Position numbers and translations under genes: made by a program
Part shown: positions 1-8,730 of the stretch, piece by piece
Position numbering within the stretch: the first letter of the stretch is position 1
How the letters are laid out: each line of letters starts with the position of its first letter
Origin: Microvirga roseola
Lineage (GTDB): Bacteria > Pseudomonadota > Alphaproteobacteria > Rhizobiales > Beijerinckiaceae
Length of the DNA stretch: 52,852 nucleotides
NCBI RefSeq assembly: GCF_020866965.1
Contig: NZ_JAJATX010000024.1
Span: 1 to 52,852 of the forward strand
Direction of reading: 5' to 3'
Notes under the pieces: model-generated
Seen by the model: only the letters and a program-made list of their open reading frames with translations
Told to the model about the DNA's origin: nothing
Database searches by the model: none

Positions 1-58
1 ATACACTGGTGTCATTTCTACTTTGCACGCTGAGTGCCATTTCTACCTTGCAATGACA
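1..58. mobile_element. Outer end of an IS21-like insertion sequence (truncated by window edge)
   Basis: Two 18-base direct repeats lie at 10-27 and 35-52, with a 25-base period and only two T/C differences. The stretch ends at 53-58 with ATGACA, the reverse complement of TGTCAT that begins the first repeat. Several short internal repeats next to a TGT...ACA tip are typical of IS21-family ends, where the transposase binds. No transposase is present, since the element would continue to the left of base 1. The junction with chromosomal DNA would be at 58/59. The family assignment rests on recall of end architecture, not on a search. Confidence 0.5.
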
Positions 59-122
59 TTATCTATGGGGCTTCGCGTCTCGCCCCCCTCGCAACGGTGC
101 CTTCGCACACCATCTCTGTCAC

Positions 123-515
123 CTACTCCTCAAAGCGGCTCGTGGCTTCACGATTACGCTCGTACCGTCTCATAAGCGGAAACAGCGGCAGCCAAGACTC
201 GCGGCGGACGGTCCAGAGTTCGTAGGTTGGCATCAGTTGGTCAGGGGCGTCCAAGGATCCCAGGCTCACTTCGATTTCGTCCGCGGTGCGTGCGAAAACG
301 GATGAGCCGCAACGGGGACAGAAATGACGCCCGGCATAGTCGCGTGTTTCGCCGTCGATCGTCACCGCATCCTGAGGGAAAATCGCAGAAGCGTGAAATA
401 CGGCCCCATGATGCTTGCGGCAGTCGAGACAATGACAAAGGCCGACCCTGTATGGGCGTCCCAAGGCCACAATTCGGACGCTGCCGCACAGGCAACCACC
501 AGTGAATCGGTCCAT
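123..515 (-). CDS. GFA/CENP-V family zinc-binding protein
   Basis: This 130-residue protein belongs to the glutathione-dependent formaldehyde-activating enzyme-like (GFA, Mss4-fold) family. The zinc-binding cysteines are visible as C8/C10 in GGCLCG, C27/C29/C32 in a CHCxxC arrangement and C66/C69 in FCPRCG. The true Gfa enzyme binds glutathione, but most short family members have no assigned substrate, so no reaction is claimed. The ATG at 515 is preferred over the longer open frame (to 578) because GAGGAG lies about 7 bases upstream. It follows the deacetylase-like gene on the same strand after a 59-base gap and may be co-transcribed with it. Confidence 0.85.
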   Translation of the reverse strand: MDRFTGGCLCGSVRIVALGRPYRVGLCHCLDCRKHHGAVFHASAIFPQDAVTIDGETRDYAGRHFCPRCGSSVFARTADEIEVSLGSLDAPDQLMPTYELWTVRRESWLPLFPLMRRYERNREATSRFEE

Positions 516-574
516 GCTGCGTCTCCTCAGAAATCCCGCTCGTAGTAAGGTACCGTCGTTCGCCTCGTCCGAAC

Positions 575-1630
575 TCACTCGGCCGCATTCGCCCTGAAGG
601 CCTGGATGAAGGTCGGTGCGGCTTCGGCGACAGCGGCCAGCGAATAGCCGCCTTCCTGTACGATCAGGGTCGGTAGGCCGGTCTTGCCCCAGATCTCGCC
701 GATCCGCGCAAAGGCGTCCGACGTGACCTTGAGCTTGGAGAGCGGGTCGTCCTGATGCGCATCCCAGCCCGCCGATAGGACGAGCGCCTCGGCTCCATGG
801 CCCTGGACAGCCAGCGCCAGGCGCTGGTTGGCATCGATGAAGGCTTCGTCGGTCGCGCCCTGCGCCAACGGGAGGTTGATGTTGGCGCCCTCGCCCGGCC
901 CGGCGCCGGTTTCGTCCGCATAGCCGGCGAAATGCGGGTAATAGGCCGAAGGGTCCGTGTGGACCGAGCCGTAGAAAACGTCATCGCGCGTATAAAAGAT
1001 CGCCTGGGTGCCGTCTCCGTGATGGGTGTCGAAGTCGACGATGGCGACACGGTTGAAATGACGGCGGAACACCTCCGCAGCGATGGCGGCATTGTTGAAG
1101 AAGCAGAAGCCCGAGGCACGGTCCGCATAGGCATGGTGGCCAGGCGGTCGGCACAGGGCAAAGGCAGCTCGCTCTCCGGCCAGCACCGCCTCGGCCCCCG
1201 CGATGGCGGTCTGTGCCGAGGCGTACGCGGCCCCGTAGGTTCCATCCATGATGGCGCAGGACATGTCGCCGATATACCAGCCCGCGCGTCCGAGAATGCC
1301 TGTTGTCCGCGGCATGCCGCGTTCCACGAAAGCGCTGCTGGCCCCCTGGTAAGGATGGACGTTCGGCAGGACTTCCGGACCGTGGTTCGGCAGTTCCATG
1401 AAGCGGTCGTAGGCCTCTTCCAGGAACGCGACGTAATGATCGGCATGCACCTTGAGGATGGCGTCCCGGCCGAAATCCTGAGGCTCCGTTCTGGTCAGCC
1501 CCAGCGCGGTCAGGGCGTCGACGAGCGTCGTTGCCCGGTTCGGGTTTTCGAACGGCTCGACGATCCGGCCGTGGACCATGTACTGCTTGGGCTGATGGGA
1601 GAGCTGGGCTTCTGTGAAGAAGAGCTTCAT
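575..1630 (-). CDS. Histone deacetylase-like amidohydrolase (acetylpolyamine amidohydrolase type)
   Basis: This zinc-dependent deacetylase of the arginase/deacetylase fold has about 351 residues. It carries the RPPGHH motif (H165-H166), the zinc ligands D201 and H203 in DFDTHHGDG, a third ligand D290 in SAGWD, and the transition-state tyrosine Y329 in EGGYS. Bacterial members of this length often deacetylate acetylated polyamines or other small amides; the substrate here is unknown. There is no signal peptide, so it is cytoplasmic. Adjacent ATG codons at 1633 and 1630 follow AGGAG closely; 1630 has the better spacing, and an in-frame ATG at 1648 is a less likely start. The OsmC gene lies upstream on the same strand. 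Confidence 0.9.
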   Translation of the reverse strand: MKLFFTEAQLSHQPKQYMVHGRIVEPFENPNRATTLVDALTALGLTRTEPQDFGRDAILKVHADHYVAFLEEAYDRFMELPNHGPEVLPNVHPYQGASSAFVERGMPRTTGILGRAGWYIGDMSCAIMDGTYGAAYASAQTAIAGAEAVLAGERAAFALCRPPGHHAYADRASGFCFFNNAAIAAEVFRRHFNRVAIVDFDTHHGDGTQAIFYTRDDVFYGSVHTDPSAYYPHFAGYADETGAGPGEGANINLPLAQGATDEAFIDANQRLALAVQGHGAEALVLSAGWDAHQDDPLSKLKVTSDAFARIGEIWGKTGLPTLIVQEGGYSLAAVAEAAPTFIQAFRANAAE

Positions 1631-1690
1631 CATTGTCTCCTGGGCCATGAGCCGGGTCAGGACGGGTGAACTTAGGCTGGCCTGCGCTCT

Positions 1691-2131
1691 TTAGGTAGTC
1701 GCTTCTAGCGCGGAATCCTCATCGACTGCCGTCCAGCTGTGGGTAATCTTGGCCACTGCTCCCAGCATGATCGAGGCGGAGCAATACTTTTCCTTGGACA
1801 GCTCGATGGCGCGCTCGACCTTGGCCGGTGCAAGGTCCCTGCCCTTCACACGGTAATCGACATGAATTGCGGTGAAGACCTTCGGGTCTGTCTCGGCCCG
1901 CTCGGCGGTGACCTCGACCTCGCAGTCCGTCACGTCCTCGCGGCCTTTGCGCAGGATCTGGACCACGTCGAAGGCCGTGCAGCCTCCCAGCCCGATGAGC
2001 AGCATCTCCATCGGGCGGATTCCGACATTGCGCCCGCCATATTCCGGCGCTCCGTCCATGACCACCGCGTGACCGCTGCCGGATTCGCCAACAAACATCA
2101 TTCCATCGACCAGCTTCACCCGCGCTTTCAT
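1691..2131 (-). CDS. OsmC family protein (YhfA-like)
   Basis: This 146-residue OsmC/Ohr-fold protein has the two redox cysteines expected for the family, C51 in GLGGC and C117 in KYCSAS. OsmC and Ohr proteins reduce organic hydroperoxides with thiol cofactors. This sequence resembles the YhfA-like branch, whose physiological role is less clear. The ATG at 2131 is chosen because GGAG sits 5 bases upstream; the open frame extends to 2200 without a comparable ribosome site. It is first in a possible three-gene minus-strand group with the deacetylase-like and GFA genes, and is divergent from mazG. Confidence 0.88.
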   Translation of the reverse strand: MKARVKLVDGMMFVGESGSGHAVVMDGAPEYGGRNVGIRPMEMLLIGLGGCTAFDVVQILRKGREDVTDCEVEVTAERAETDPKVFTAIHVDYRVKGRDLAPAKVERAIELSKEKYCSASIMLGAVAKITHSWTAVDEDSALEATT

Positions 2132-2263
2132 GTGCTCTCCATCCTTCTGGGTTCGAATTCTGTAGGCCTTCATAGCCTGATTCCGCAGATTATGGGGCAA
2201 TTCCCGCTGGCTTGGGTGAGCGGGCCCGGGCTATGAAGCGCCGTGACGACCAGGGAGCCCCTC

Positions 2264-3109
2264 ATGAAGCCTTCTTCCGATATCGCGCGGCTCTTGGAGA
2301 TCATGGCGGCCCTTCGCACGCCTGACACAGGCTGCCCGTGGGATCTGGAGCAGAACTTCGCGTCCATCGTGCCTTATACGATCGAGGAAGCCTATGAGGT
2401 GGCGGATGCCGTCGAGCGCGGCGATCTGGCCGATCTCAAGGACGAACTCGGCGACCTGCTGCTCCAGGTCGTCTTCCATGCCCGGATGGCCGAGGAACAG
2501 GGGGCATTCGCCTTCCCGGATGTGGTGGAGGCCATCACGCGCAAGCTCATTCGGCGTCACCCCCATATCTTTGGAAGCGCGAAGGATTTGTCTCCGGCAG
2601 AGGTGAAAAGCCTCTGGGACTCGATCAAGCGCGAAGAAAAGCAGGAACGCCGCGCCGCTAGGGAGAAGATGGGTCTCGAGCCGGAAGCGCATGAAGCCGG
2701 CTTCCTTGGAGGTATTCCAGCCACCCTACCCGCGCTGACCCGCGCCCAGAAGCTCACCGCCAAGGCCGCTAAGGTCGGCTTCGACTGGCCGGATCCGGTT
2801 CAGGTAATCGACAAGATTCACGAGGAACTTGAGGAGGTTAAAGAAGCCTCTTCATCTGGCGAAAGAGATAGGATTGAGGACGAAATCGGGGATCTGCTCT
2901 TCTCGGTGACGAACCTCGCCCGCCATTTCGGCATCGATCCTGAACATGCCCTGAGGCGGACAAACGCCAAGTTCGAGCGGCGTTTCGGGGCCGTCGAGCA
3001 GGCCCTGAAGACACAAGGCAGAAGTCTTGAGGAAGCATCCCTGGAGGAAATGGAATCGCTGTGGGTCCAGGCCAAGCACGCCGAGCGGGAGCCCGGCGCA
3101 TCCTCATAG
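2264..3109 (+). CDS. mazG: Nucleoside triphosphate pyrophosphohydrolase MazG
   Basis: MazG hydrolyses (d)NTPs to monophosphate and pyrophosphate, clearing aberrant nucleotides and, in E. coli, lowering ppGpp. The protein has 281 residues and two MazG domains. The first has the E41-E42-x-x-E45 ... E61-x-x-D64 metal-binding pattern, and the second repeats it as EELEEVKEA followed by EDEIGD. The ATG at 2264 is preferred to the in-frame GTG at 2243 because GGGAG stands 7 bases before it. Its last codons overlap the end of hflX on the opposite strand by 6 bases. The mazG/hflX/hfq order is common in Rhizobiales. Confidence 0.95.
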   Translation: MKPSSDIARLLEIMAALRTPDTGCPWDLEQNFASIVPYTIEEAYEVADAVERGDLADLKDELGDLLLQVVFHARMAEEQGAFAFPDVVEAITRKLIRRHPHIFGSAKDLSPAEVKSLWDSIKREEKQERRAAREKMGLEPEAHEAGFLGGIPATLPALTRAQKLTAKAAKVGFDWPDPVQVIDKIHEELEEVKEASSSGERDRIEDEIGDLLFSVTNLARHFGIDPEHALRRTNAKFERRFGAVEQALKTQGRSLEEASLEEMESLWVQAKHAEREPGASS

Positions 3110-4498
3110 GACCCGGGCCTGCGGGAACCGGTTAAGGAAACGCGGCTCCTTGCCGGAGACCAGCCGGACGTGCAGCACGGAATGTCCGTTCTCCTTCGTC
3201 TCGCGGCTCAGGATTTCCGTATTCTCATGGAGCCAAGCAAGCCCCTGCCCGTCCTCCGGAGCCACGTCGACCTCATAGGTCAGGCGTCCGAGGGCCAAAT
3301 GCTGCTCGATGGTCGAGAGCAGTTCCGGCACACCTTCACCCGTCAGGGCCGAGATGAGGATAGGCCGCCTCTCCTCGCCTGTCCGCTCGGAGGTCGCCGC
3401 GAGCCTGTCATGATCCGCAGGCGGAAGGAGATCGGCCTTGTTCCAGACCTCGATGATCCGCCTCGTATCGTCGGGATCGATTCCGAGCTCCCGCAGAACG
3501 ACGGCGACATCGCCGGCCTGGGCCTCTGTCTCTCCATGGGAGACGTCGCGAACATGGAGCAGGATATCGGCCTCGACCACATCCTCCAGCGTCGCGCGGA
3601 AGGCAGCGACGAGCATGGTCGGCAGGTCTGAGATGAACCCGACCGTATCCGACAGGATCGCCTTCTCGCCATGCGGCAGCTCGATGGCGCGGGATGTGGG
3701 ATCGAGGGTGGCGAACAACATGTTCTCGGCCAGCACCTCGGCCTGGGTCATGCGGTTGAAGAGGGTCGACTTGCCGGCATTAGTGTAGCCGACGAGTGCA
3801 ATGATCGGATAAGGCACCCTCCTCCGGCTGACCCGGTGCAGATTGCGGGTCTTCACGACGCCTTCGAGGTCTCGCTCGATCCGGTTCATGCGCTCTTGGA
3901 TCAGCCGCCGGTCCGCCTCGATCTGCGTCTCGCCGGGACCGCCGAGAAAGCCGAAGCCGCCGCGCTGGCGTTCGAGATGGGTCCAGGAGCGCACCAGACG
4001 CCCCTTTTGGTAGGACAGATGCGCCAGTTCGACTTGGAGTGTTCCCTCCTTGGTCCGGGCACGTCGGCCGAAGATTTCAAGAATGAGGCCAGTGCGGTCG
4101 ATGACCTTGGCGCCCCAGGCCTTCTCCAGATTGCGTTGCTGCACGGGGCTGAGCGCGCAGTCCATGACGACTAGGCCGATCTCCTCTGCCCTGATGAAGG
4201 CGGCGAGTTCGTCGACCTTGCCGCTGCCGATATAGGTGGCCGGGCGGGGTGACGACAAAGGCGCAATCAAAGATGTGACGATCGTGAGATCGATGGCTCC
4301 GGCCAGGCCCGTCGCCTCGTCGAGGCGCGCCTCAGGAGGACGCGGGTTGGCATCCTCGCCATCGCTGGCGACGGAAGCCCGCCGCCTGCGCGTCAGGTAA
4401 GGGCCGACGACAAGCGTCCGCGTACCAGCCGCAACCTCTTTCTCAGGTTCGGCCAATTGTGCGAGACGATGTTCCCCCGGAGTTTTCGGTTCCGTCAC
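3104..4498 (-). CDS. hflX: Ribosome-associated GTPase HflX
   Basis: HflX is a translational GTPase-like factor that binds the 50S subunit and rescues or splits stalled ribosomes under stress. With a GTG start at 4498 the protein has 464 residues: an HflX N-terminal domain (about 25-225, including the glycine-rich [12 protein letters not shown] linker near 180-190) followed by the G domain with G1 GYTNAGKS at 237-244, G3 DTVGF at 284-288 and G4 NKAD at 353-356. The GTG lies one base after the hfq stop codon, so translation is probably coupled. The frame stays open upstream through hfq in another phase, which is not used. The N-terminal 60 residues are low in conservation. Confidence 0.93.
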   Translation of the reverse strand: MTEPKTPGEHRLAQLAEPEKEVAAGTRTLVVGPYLTRRRRASVASDGEDANPRPPEARLDEATGLAGAIDLTIVTSLIAPLSSPRPATYIGSGKVDELAAFIRAEEIGLVVMDCALSPVQQRNLEKAWGAKVIDRTGLILEIFGRRARTKEGTLQVELAHLSYQKGRLVRSWTHLERQRGGFGFLGGPGETQIEADRRLIQERMNRIERDLEGVVKTRNLHRVSRRRVPYPIIALVGYTNAGKSTLFNRMTQAEVLAENMLFATLDPTSRAIELPHGEKAILSDTVGFISDLPTMLVAAFRATLEDVVEADILLHVRDVSHGETEAQAGDVAVVLRELGIDPDDTRRIIEVWNKADLLPPADHDRLAATSERTGEERRPILISALTGEGVPELLSTIEQHLALGRLTYEVDVAPEDGQGLAWLHENTEILSRETKENGHSVLHVRLVSGKEPRFLNRFPQARVL

Positions 4499-4499
4499 C

Positions 4500-4754
4500 T
4501 CAGGCCTTTTCGCCAGCCTCGTCGATCTGGTCGAACAATTGGACGGGCTGTCCTGGCATGATGGTGGAAATGGCGTGTTTGTAAACCAGCTGGGAGTGAC
4601 CATCCCTGCGCAGAAGGACGCAGAAGTTGTCGAACCATGTGACGACTCCCTGCAGCTTGACGCCGTTTACAAGGAAGATCGTGAGGGGAATCTTATTCTT
4701 TCGGACGTAGTTGAGAAACGTGTCCTGGAGGTTCTGCGCGCGATCGCCCGCCAT
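4500..4754 (-). CDS. hfq: RNA chaperone Hfq
   Basis: Hfq forms a hexameric ring that pairs small RNAs with target mRNAs. The 84-residue product has the full Sm fold: Q10 in the NLQDTFLN helix, the Sm1 segment [11 protein letters not shown] with KLQG, and the Sm2 segment ending in YKHAIST (58-64), whose Y-K-H residues contact uridine on the proximal face. The C-terminal tail is short, as in other alphaproteobacteria. Classical rhizobial naming also calls it nrfA because it controls nifA translation. It sits between ntrX and hflX; the 256-base gap upstream probably carries its own promoter. Confidence 0.97.
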   Translation of the reverse strand: MAGDRAQNLQDTFLNYVRKNKIPLTIFLVNGVKLQGVVTWFDNFCVLLRRDGHSQLVYKHAISTIMPGQPVQLFDQIDEAGEKA

Positions 4755-5010
4755 TGAAGTTGCCTCGCCAACCCATCGCCGCCGGTCTTGGCTATTGGGC
4801 CGCCTGTATATGGTTGTCCGCTTTCGTGCGGTCGCTGACCGGCACGCTTATTACAGGGCGAAGCCCACGGGAAGACAAGGGGGACATGGCTATTCTACCC
4901 CCTCCGAGCTGATTTTCCCGTGGATGGAGGAGAGGACCGTTATTCCTATGGATGGGAATCGACGCTTCAACCCGTGGACGAACGCCGCCTCCCTGCTTCG
5001 GACTGGCCGT
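4755..5010. other. Intergenic gap between ntrX and hfq
   Basis: This 256-base stretch separates two minus-strand genes. It should hold the hfq promoter and the end of the ntr transcript. I see a weak inverted repeat (AGGGGG ... CCCCCT near 4880-4905) without a following T tract, and no convincing -35/-10 pair. Short open frames on the plus strand here look like chance. Confidence 0.4.
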
Positions 5011-6381
5011 TCAGCCGCCGATTCCCAGGGATTTCAACTTTCTATGGAGGGCCGAGCGCTCCATGCCGATGAATTCCGCCGTGCGTGAGATGTTGCCGCT
5101 GAACCGGGCGATCTGTGCTAGCAGGTATTCGCGCTCAAAGATCTCGCGAGCCTCGCGAAGAGGCAGACTCATGAGCTTCTCGCCCCCCGAGCCTCCAGGG
5201 GTCGTCGGGACGAGTGCGCCGATCTCGGAGGGTAGCATGTCGGCCGTGACCTCCGCATCCGGATCGCCAGATGTGAGGATCATGAGCCGCTCCACGTTGT
5301 TGCGGAGCTGACGTACATTGCCGGGCCAATCATGCGACTGGAGCACCGCCATCGCGTCCTCGGCAATCCGGCGCTTGGGCAGGCCCGTGGTGGACGAGAT
5401 CTGCTCCATGAAGAACTCGATCAGCTCCGGAACGTCCTCCCGCCGCTCGGCCAGGGACGGCACACGGATCGGAATGACCCCGAGCCTGTGGAAGAGATCC
5501 TCGCGGAAGCGCCCGGCCGCGATCTCCGCCGGCAGATCGCGGCTCGAGGAAGAGATGATCCGCACATCCACATGAACCCGGGTGGTGCCGCCCACGCGCT
5601 GGAAGTTCTGATCCACCAGAACGCGCAGGATCCGGTTCTGCGTCTCGCGCGGCATGTCCGCGATTTCGTCGATATAGAGTGTCCCGCCGTGGGCCTCTTC
5701 GAGAGCGCCGATCCTGCGCCCCCTGCCCTCCTCGCCTTCGGTCCCGAAGAGTTCCGCCTCCATGACCTCTGGCGTGATCGTCGCAGCCGACAGGACCACG
5801 AAGGGCCCGTTGGCCCTGGCCGACAGGCCATGGATCGTCCGCGCAGTCAGCTCCTTGCCCGAGCCCGGGGCGCCGGTGATGAGGATGCGCGCGTTCGTCG
5901 GCGCAGCCCGCTCGACCGCTTGGCGCAGCTGGTTGATGACGATGGACTTTCCGGCAATGCGGGTCGCCTGCACGGAGCGAGCCCGCAGGTCGCGGACCTC
6001 GCGCTTGAGCCGGGAGGCCTCCAGCGCCCGTTCGGCCACGAGAACTAGCCGGTCCGCCTTGAATGGCTTCTCGATGAAGTCGTAGGCTCCCGCCTTGATG
6101 GCCGATACGGCCGTCTCGATATTGCCGTGGCCGGAGATCATGACGACAGGCAGATCCGGATGCTGGGCCTTGACGATGTCGAGGACCTGGAGTCCGTCGA
6201 GGCGGCTGCCCTGCAGCCAGATATCCAGAAAGACCAGATGCGGACGGCGTGATTCGATCGCGGCCAGAGCCTCGTCCGAGGTGCCCGCCGTGCGTGTGCG
6301 GTGCCCTTCATCCTCCAGGATGCCCGCTACGAGTTCACGGATGTCGGCTTCGTCGTCGACGACGAGAATGTCAGCACTCAT
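5011..6381 (-). CDS. ntrX: Nitrogen assimilation response regulator NtrX
   Basis: NtrX is the partner of NtrY and, in alphaproteobacteria, controls nitrogen, redox or envelope genes. The 456-residue protein has a receiver domain (D9/D10, phospho-acceptor D53, S83, K105), an AAA+ domain with Walker A GAPGSGKE at 170-177 and Walker B LYIDEIAD near 235-242, and a Fis-type helix-turn-helix at the C terminus. The GAFTGA loop that contacts sigma-54 is absent: the LFG that should precede it at 211-213 is followed by a charged glycine-rich stretch. That is typical of alphaproteobacterial NtrX and suggests it does not activate sigma-54 directly. Its ATG overlaps the ntrY stop by 4 bases. Confidence 0.95.
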   Translation of the reverse strand: MSADILVVDDEADIRELVAGILEDEGHRTRTAGTSDEALAAIESRRPHLVFLDIWLQGSRLDGLQVLDIVKAQHPDLPVVMISGHGNIETAVSAIKAGAYDFIEKPFKADRLVLVAERALEASRLKREVRDLRARSVQATRIAGKSIVINQLRQAVERAAPTNARILITGAPGSGKELTARTIHGLSARANGPFVVLSAATITPEVMEAELFGTEGEEGRGRRIGALEEAHGGTLYIDEIADMPRETQNRILRVLVDQNFQRVGGTTRVHVDVRIISSSSRDLPAEIAAGRFREDLFHRLGVIPIRVPSLAERREDVPELIEFFMEQISSTTGLPKRRIAEDAMAVLQSHDWPGNVRQLRNNVERLMILTSGDPDAEVTADMLPSEIGALVPTTPGGSGGEKLMSLPLREAREIFEREYLLAQIARFSGNISRTAEFIGMERSALHRKLKSLGIGG

Positions 6382-8669
6382 TGGCTTGCCCTACGTGCGT
6401 CGTTGCGGATGGTGGATGCAACGGATGCCTCCTCCAGCGCAACCTGTTTCGTCTTCGGTATCCACATGCGAACCTGCCCGCCCCGTCCGTTCGGATTATC
6501 CACCAGCTCCATTCCCCCCCCATGGTCCTCCAGGATCTTCGCGACAATCGGAAGACCAAGGCCAGTGCCGCCTTCGCGGGTCGTCATGTAAGGCTCGAGC
6601 AGGCGCTGCCGGCCCTCGACCGGGAAGCCCTTGCCGTTATCGGTCACGGCAATGATCAGGTAGTCGGGATGGGTATTGTCCAGGATCACCGAAATCTCCC
6701 CCTGCCCCCGCTCGGCCTCGGGCACCGCCTCGATCGCCTCGGTGGCGTTCTTGACGATGTTCGTAAAGGCCTGTGACAGAAGGCGACGGTCGAACGGCGC
6801 GACGACCGCTCCTTGCGGGAGTTGATCGGTGAACCGGATCTCGGAATGGGCGATCCGCATCATGAAGACAACCTGTCGGATTGTCTCGGCAAGATCCTCA
6901 TTCCCGATGGTCGGCTTCGGCATGCGGGCGAAGGAGGAGAACTCGTCCACCATGCGCTTGATGTCGTCTACCTGCCGCACGATGGTGTCAGTGCACTGGT
7001 CGAAGACCTCCCTGTCCGTGGTGATGACCTTGCCGTATTTCCGGCGGATGCGCTCTGCGGAGAGCTGGATCGGGGTGAGCGGATTCTTGATCTCGTGGGC
7101 GATACGGCGGGCCACATCCGCCCAGGCGGAGGTTCGTTGAGCCGTGACGAGATCGGTAATGTCGTCGAGCGTGATCACCAGGTCCCGCTCTTTGCTGCGC
7201 GCCTGCTCGCTGGTGACGCGGACATTGATGGTCCGCTCCTTGCCGTGTCGCGAGAGTTGAATCTGCTGCTGCATCAGACGCTGTCGGCCCTGGCTCATCT
7301 CTTCCACGAGACTGGCGACCTCGGGCAGGATCATCGTGATCGGCCGTCCGAGAAGTTCCTCCCGTGAGGTGCCGAGCAGGGCTTCGGTGGACGGATTGAC
7401 GATTGTGATCTGGCCTCGGACGTTGATGCCGATGACGCCGGCCGAGACGCCGGCGAGAACCGCTTCGGTGAAGCGGCGGCGGCGGTCGATGAGATCGCTG
7501 GCGGCGGTCAGCCCGTCATGCTGGCGGCGTAGCTCCGAGGTCATCTTGTTGAAGGTCTCGCCCAGATGGCCGAGATCCCCCTCACCGCGCCGGATCGGCA
7601 CCTGGACATAGAAGTTGCCCGTCGCCACCTGGTCGGTCGCATGGATCAGGCGGCGGATCGGCGCGACGAGCCGGTTTGCGAAATTGAGCCCGAACCAGAT
7701 GGCCGAGAGAAGGACGATCAGAGCGATCAGGGTGAACATCGACGCAAAGGCGACCTGAATGCCCGCCTTCTTCTGATCGAGAGCCTCGTAGAACGCGACG
7801 CCGGCCTCCGCTACCGCAGGAAACTCGACCGCGCGGGGATCGACCTCGCGGGCAACATAGAGCACGCGCCCCCCATGCGCCTCCAGCTTCAGGGCGGATC
7901 GGAAAATGTTGCCGGTTCGCGGAAAAAGGCAGAGGGCTTCCTGAGTGCTTGCCTCCGCCAGGTCCTCCTGGGTCGGCTGCGGCACGCCTTCCAGGGGCTT
8001 CGCCTCGAACTTCTCGACGACTGTGCCGTTAGGCTCCAGGATCATGGCGAGCGGGAAGCCGAGGAAAGTGGCCCGGGAATTCACGAAATCCCGGAAGAGC
8101 TTGCGGTCGGCGTCGTACAGGACCTTTGCCCGGTTGAGGTCGGCCGCCATGAGCCGCGTTTCGCGGGCGAGGGATCTGCACTGTGTCTCGCGGTAGGAAT
8201 GGGCGATGGCCACCGTGTTGGACACCAGTTCCTTCAGGGAGCCCGTGAACCAGGGATCGAGGCCACGCTCAAGGGTCACCGTCGCCACAGCGGCTACGAG
8301 GATAGCCGGCAGAACCGCCACGAGGCTGAAGAGGCCGACGATTCTGACATGGAGGCCGGCGGCTGCCGCCCCCGCCCGCCTTTCACGAACCAGCTTGCGC
8401 GCCTTCCAGGCGACAATGCCGATCAGGAGGAGAATGAGAACGCCGTTGAGGATGAAGACCCACATGACGACGTTGTGGGTCGGCAGGATCGGCGTCGCGC
8501 CTGCCAAAATCAGGAAGGTGGCAAGCGCCGAGGCAAGGGCCGTGAGCACGGCTGCATAGCCGATCCAGGTAAGGCTGCTCTGCGTCGGCTCAGAGGTCTG
8601 GCGATGTGAGTGAATGTCCTGGTTGATCAAGACGGGCCCCGCAAGATTGGGCACCGTCGTTTCCAGCAC
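6378..8669 (-). CDS. ntrY: Nitrogen regulation sensor histidine kinase NtrY
   Basis: This membrane sensor kinase phosphorylates NtrX. The 763-residue protein has three N-terminal membrane segments (roughly 34-56, 68-88 and 107-128), an extracytoplasmic region, a fourth membrane segment near 305-325, HAMP, a PAS domain beginning around 390, a HisKA domain with the phospho-accepting H525 in HEIKNPL, and a HATPase domain with DNGKGF. The GTG at 8669 is the first possible start, but it lies inside a hairpin and lacks a well-spaced ribosome site; an in-frame GTG at 8654 or TTG at 8627 could be used instead. It is overlapped by ntrX by 4 bases. Confidence 0.93.
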   Translation of the reverse strand: MLETTVPNLAGPVLINQDIHSHRQTSEPTQSSLTWIGYAAVLTALASALATFLILAGATPILPTHNVVMWVFILNGVLILLLIGIVAWKARKLVRERRAGAAAAGLHVRIVGLFSLVAVLPAILVAAVATVTLERGLDPWFTGSLKELVSNTVAIAHSYRETQCRSLARETRLMAADLNRAKVLYDADRKLFRDFVNSRATFLGFPLAMILEPNGTVVEKFEAKPLEGVPQPTQEDLAEASTQEALCLFPRTGNIFRSALKLEAHGGRVLYVAREVDPRAVEFPAVAEAGVAFYEALDQKKAGIQVAFASMFTLIALIVLLSAIWFGLNFANRLVAPIRRLIHATDQVATGNFYVQVPIRRGEGDLGHLGETFNKMTSELRRQHDGLTAASDLIDRRRRFTEAVLAGVSAGVIGINVRGQITIVNPSTEALLGTSREELLGRPITMILPEVASLVEEMSQGRQRLMQQQIQLSRHGKERTINVRVTSEQARSKERDLVITLDDITDLVTAQRTSAWADVARRIAHEIKNPLTPIQLSAERIRRKYGKVITTDREVFDQCTDTIVRQVDDIKRMVDEFSSFARMPKPTIGNEDLAETIRQVVFMMRIAHSEIRFTDQLPQGAVVAPFDRRLLSQAFTNIVKNATEAIEAVPEAERGQGEISVILDNTHPDYLIIAVTDNGKGFPVEGRQRLLEPYMTTREGGTGLGLPIVAKILEDHGGGMELVDNPNGRGGQVRMWIPKTKQVALEEASVASTIRNDARRASQ

Positions 8670-8682
8670 CCTCTAAAGGGTG
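8667..8682 (-). promoter_or_regulatory. Hairpin that includes the annotated ntrY start codon
   Basis: On the minus strand the sequence CACCCT-TTAG-AGGGTG forms a perfect 6-bp stem with a 4-base loop. The last three bases of the 3' arm are the GTG start codon of ntrY, and the AGAGGG of the arm is the only purine-rich tract just upstream. In mRNA this could hide the start and lower NtrY translation relative to NtrC, or it could mean that the real start lies downstream. Confidence 0.4.
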
Positions 8683-8730
8683 ATGCACCAACACAACACT
8701 GTGGTCAAATTATTACAGCGCCGCAGCCTG

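Noticed and set aside
34..225. Small plus-strand frame over the left edge
   Set aside because: It crosses the IS-like end and runs into the GFA gene antisense; no ribosome site.
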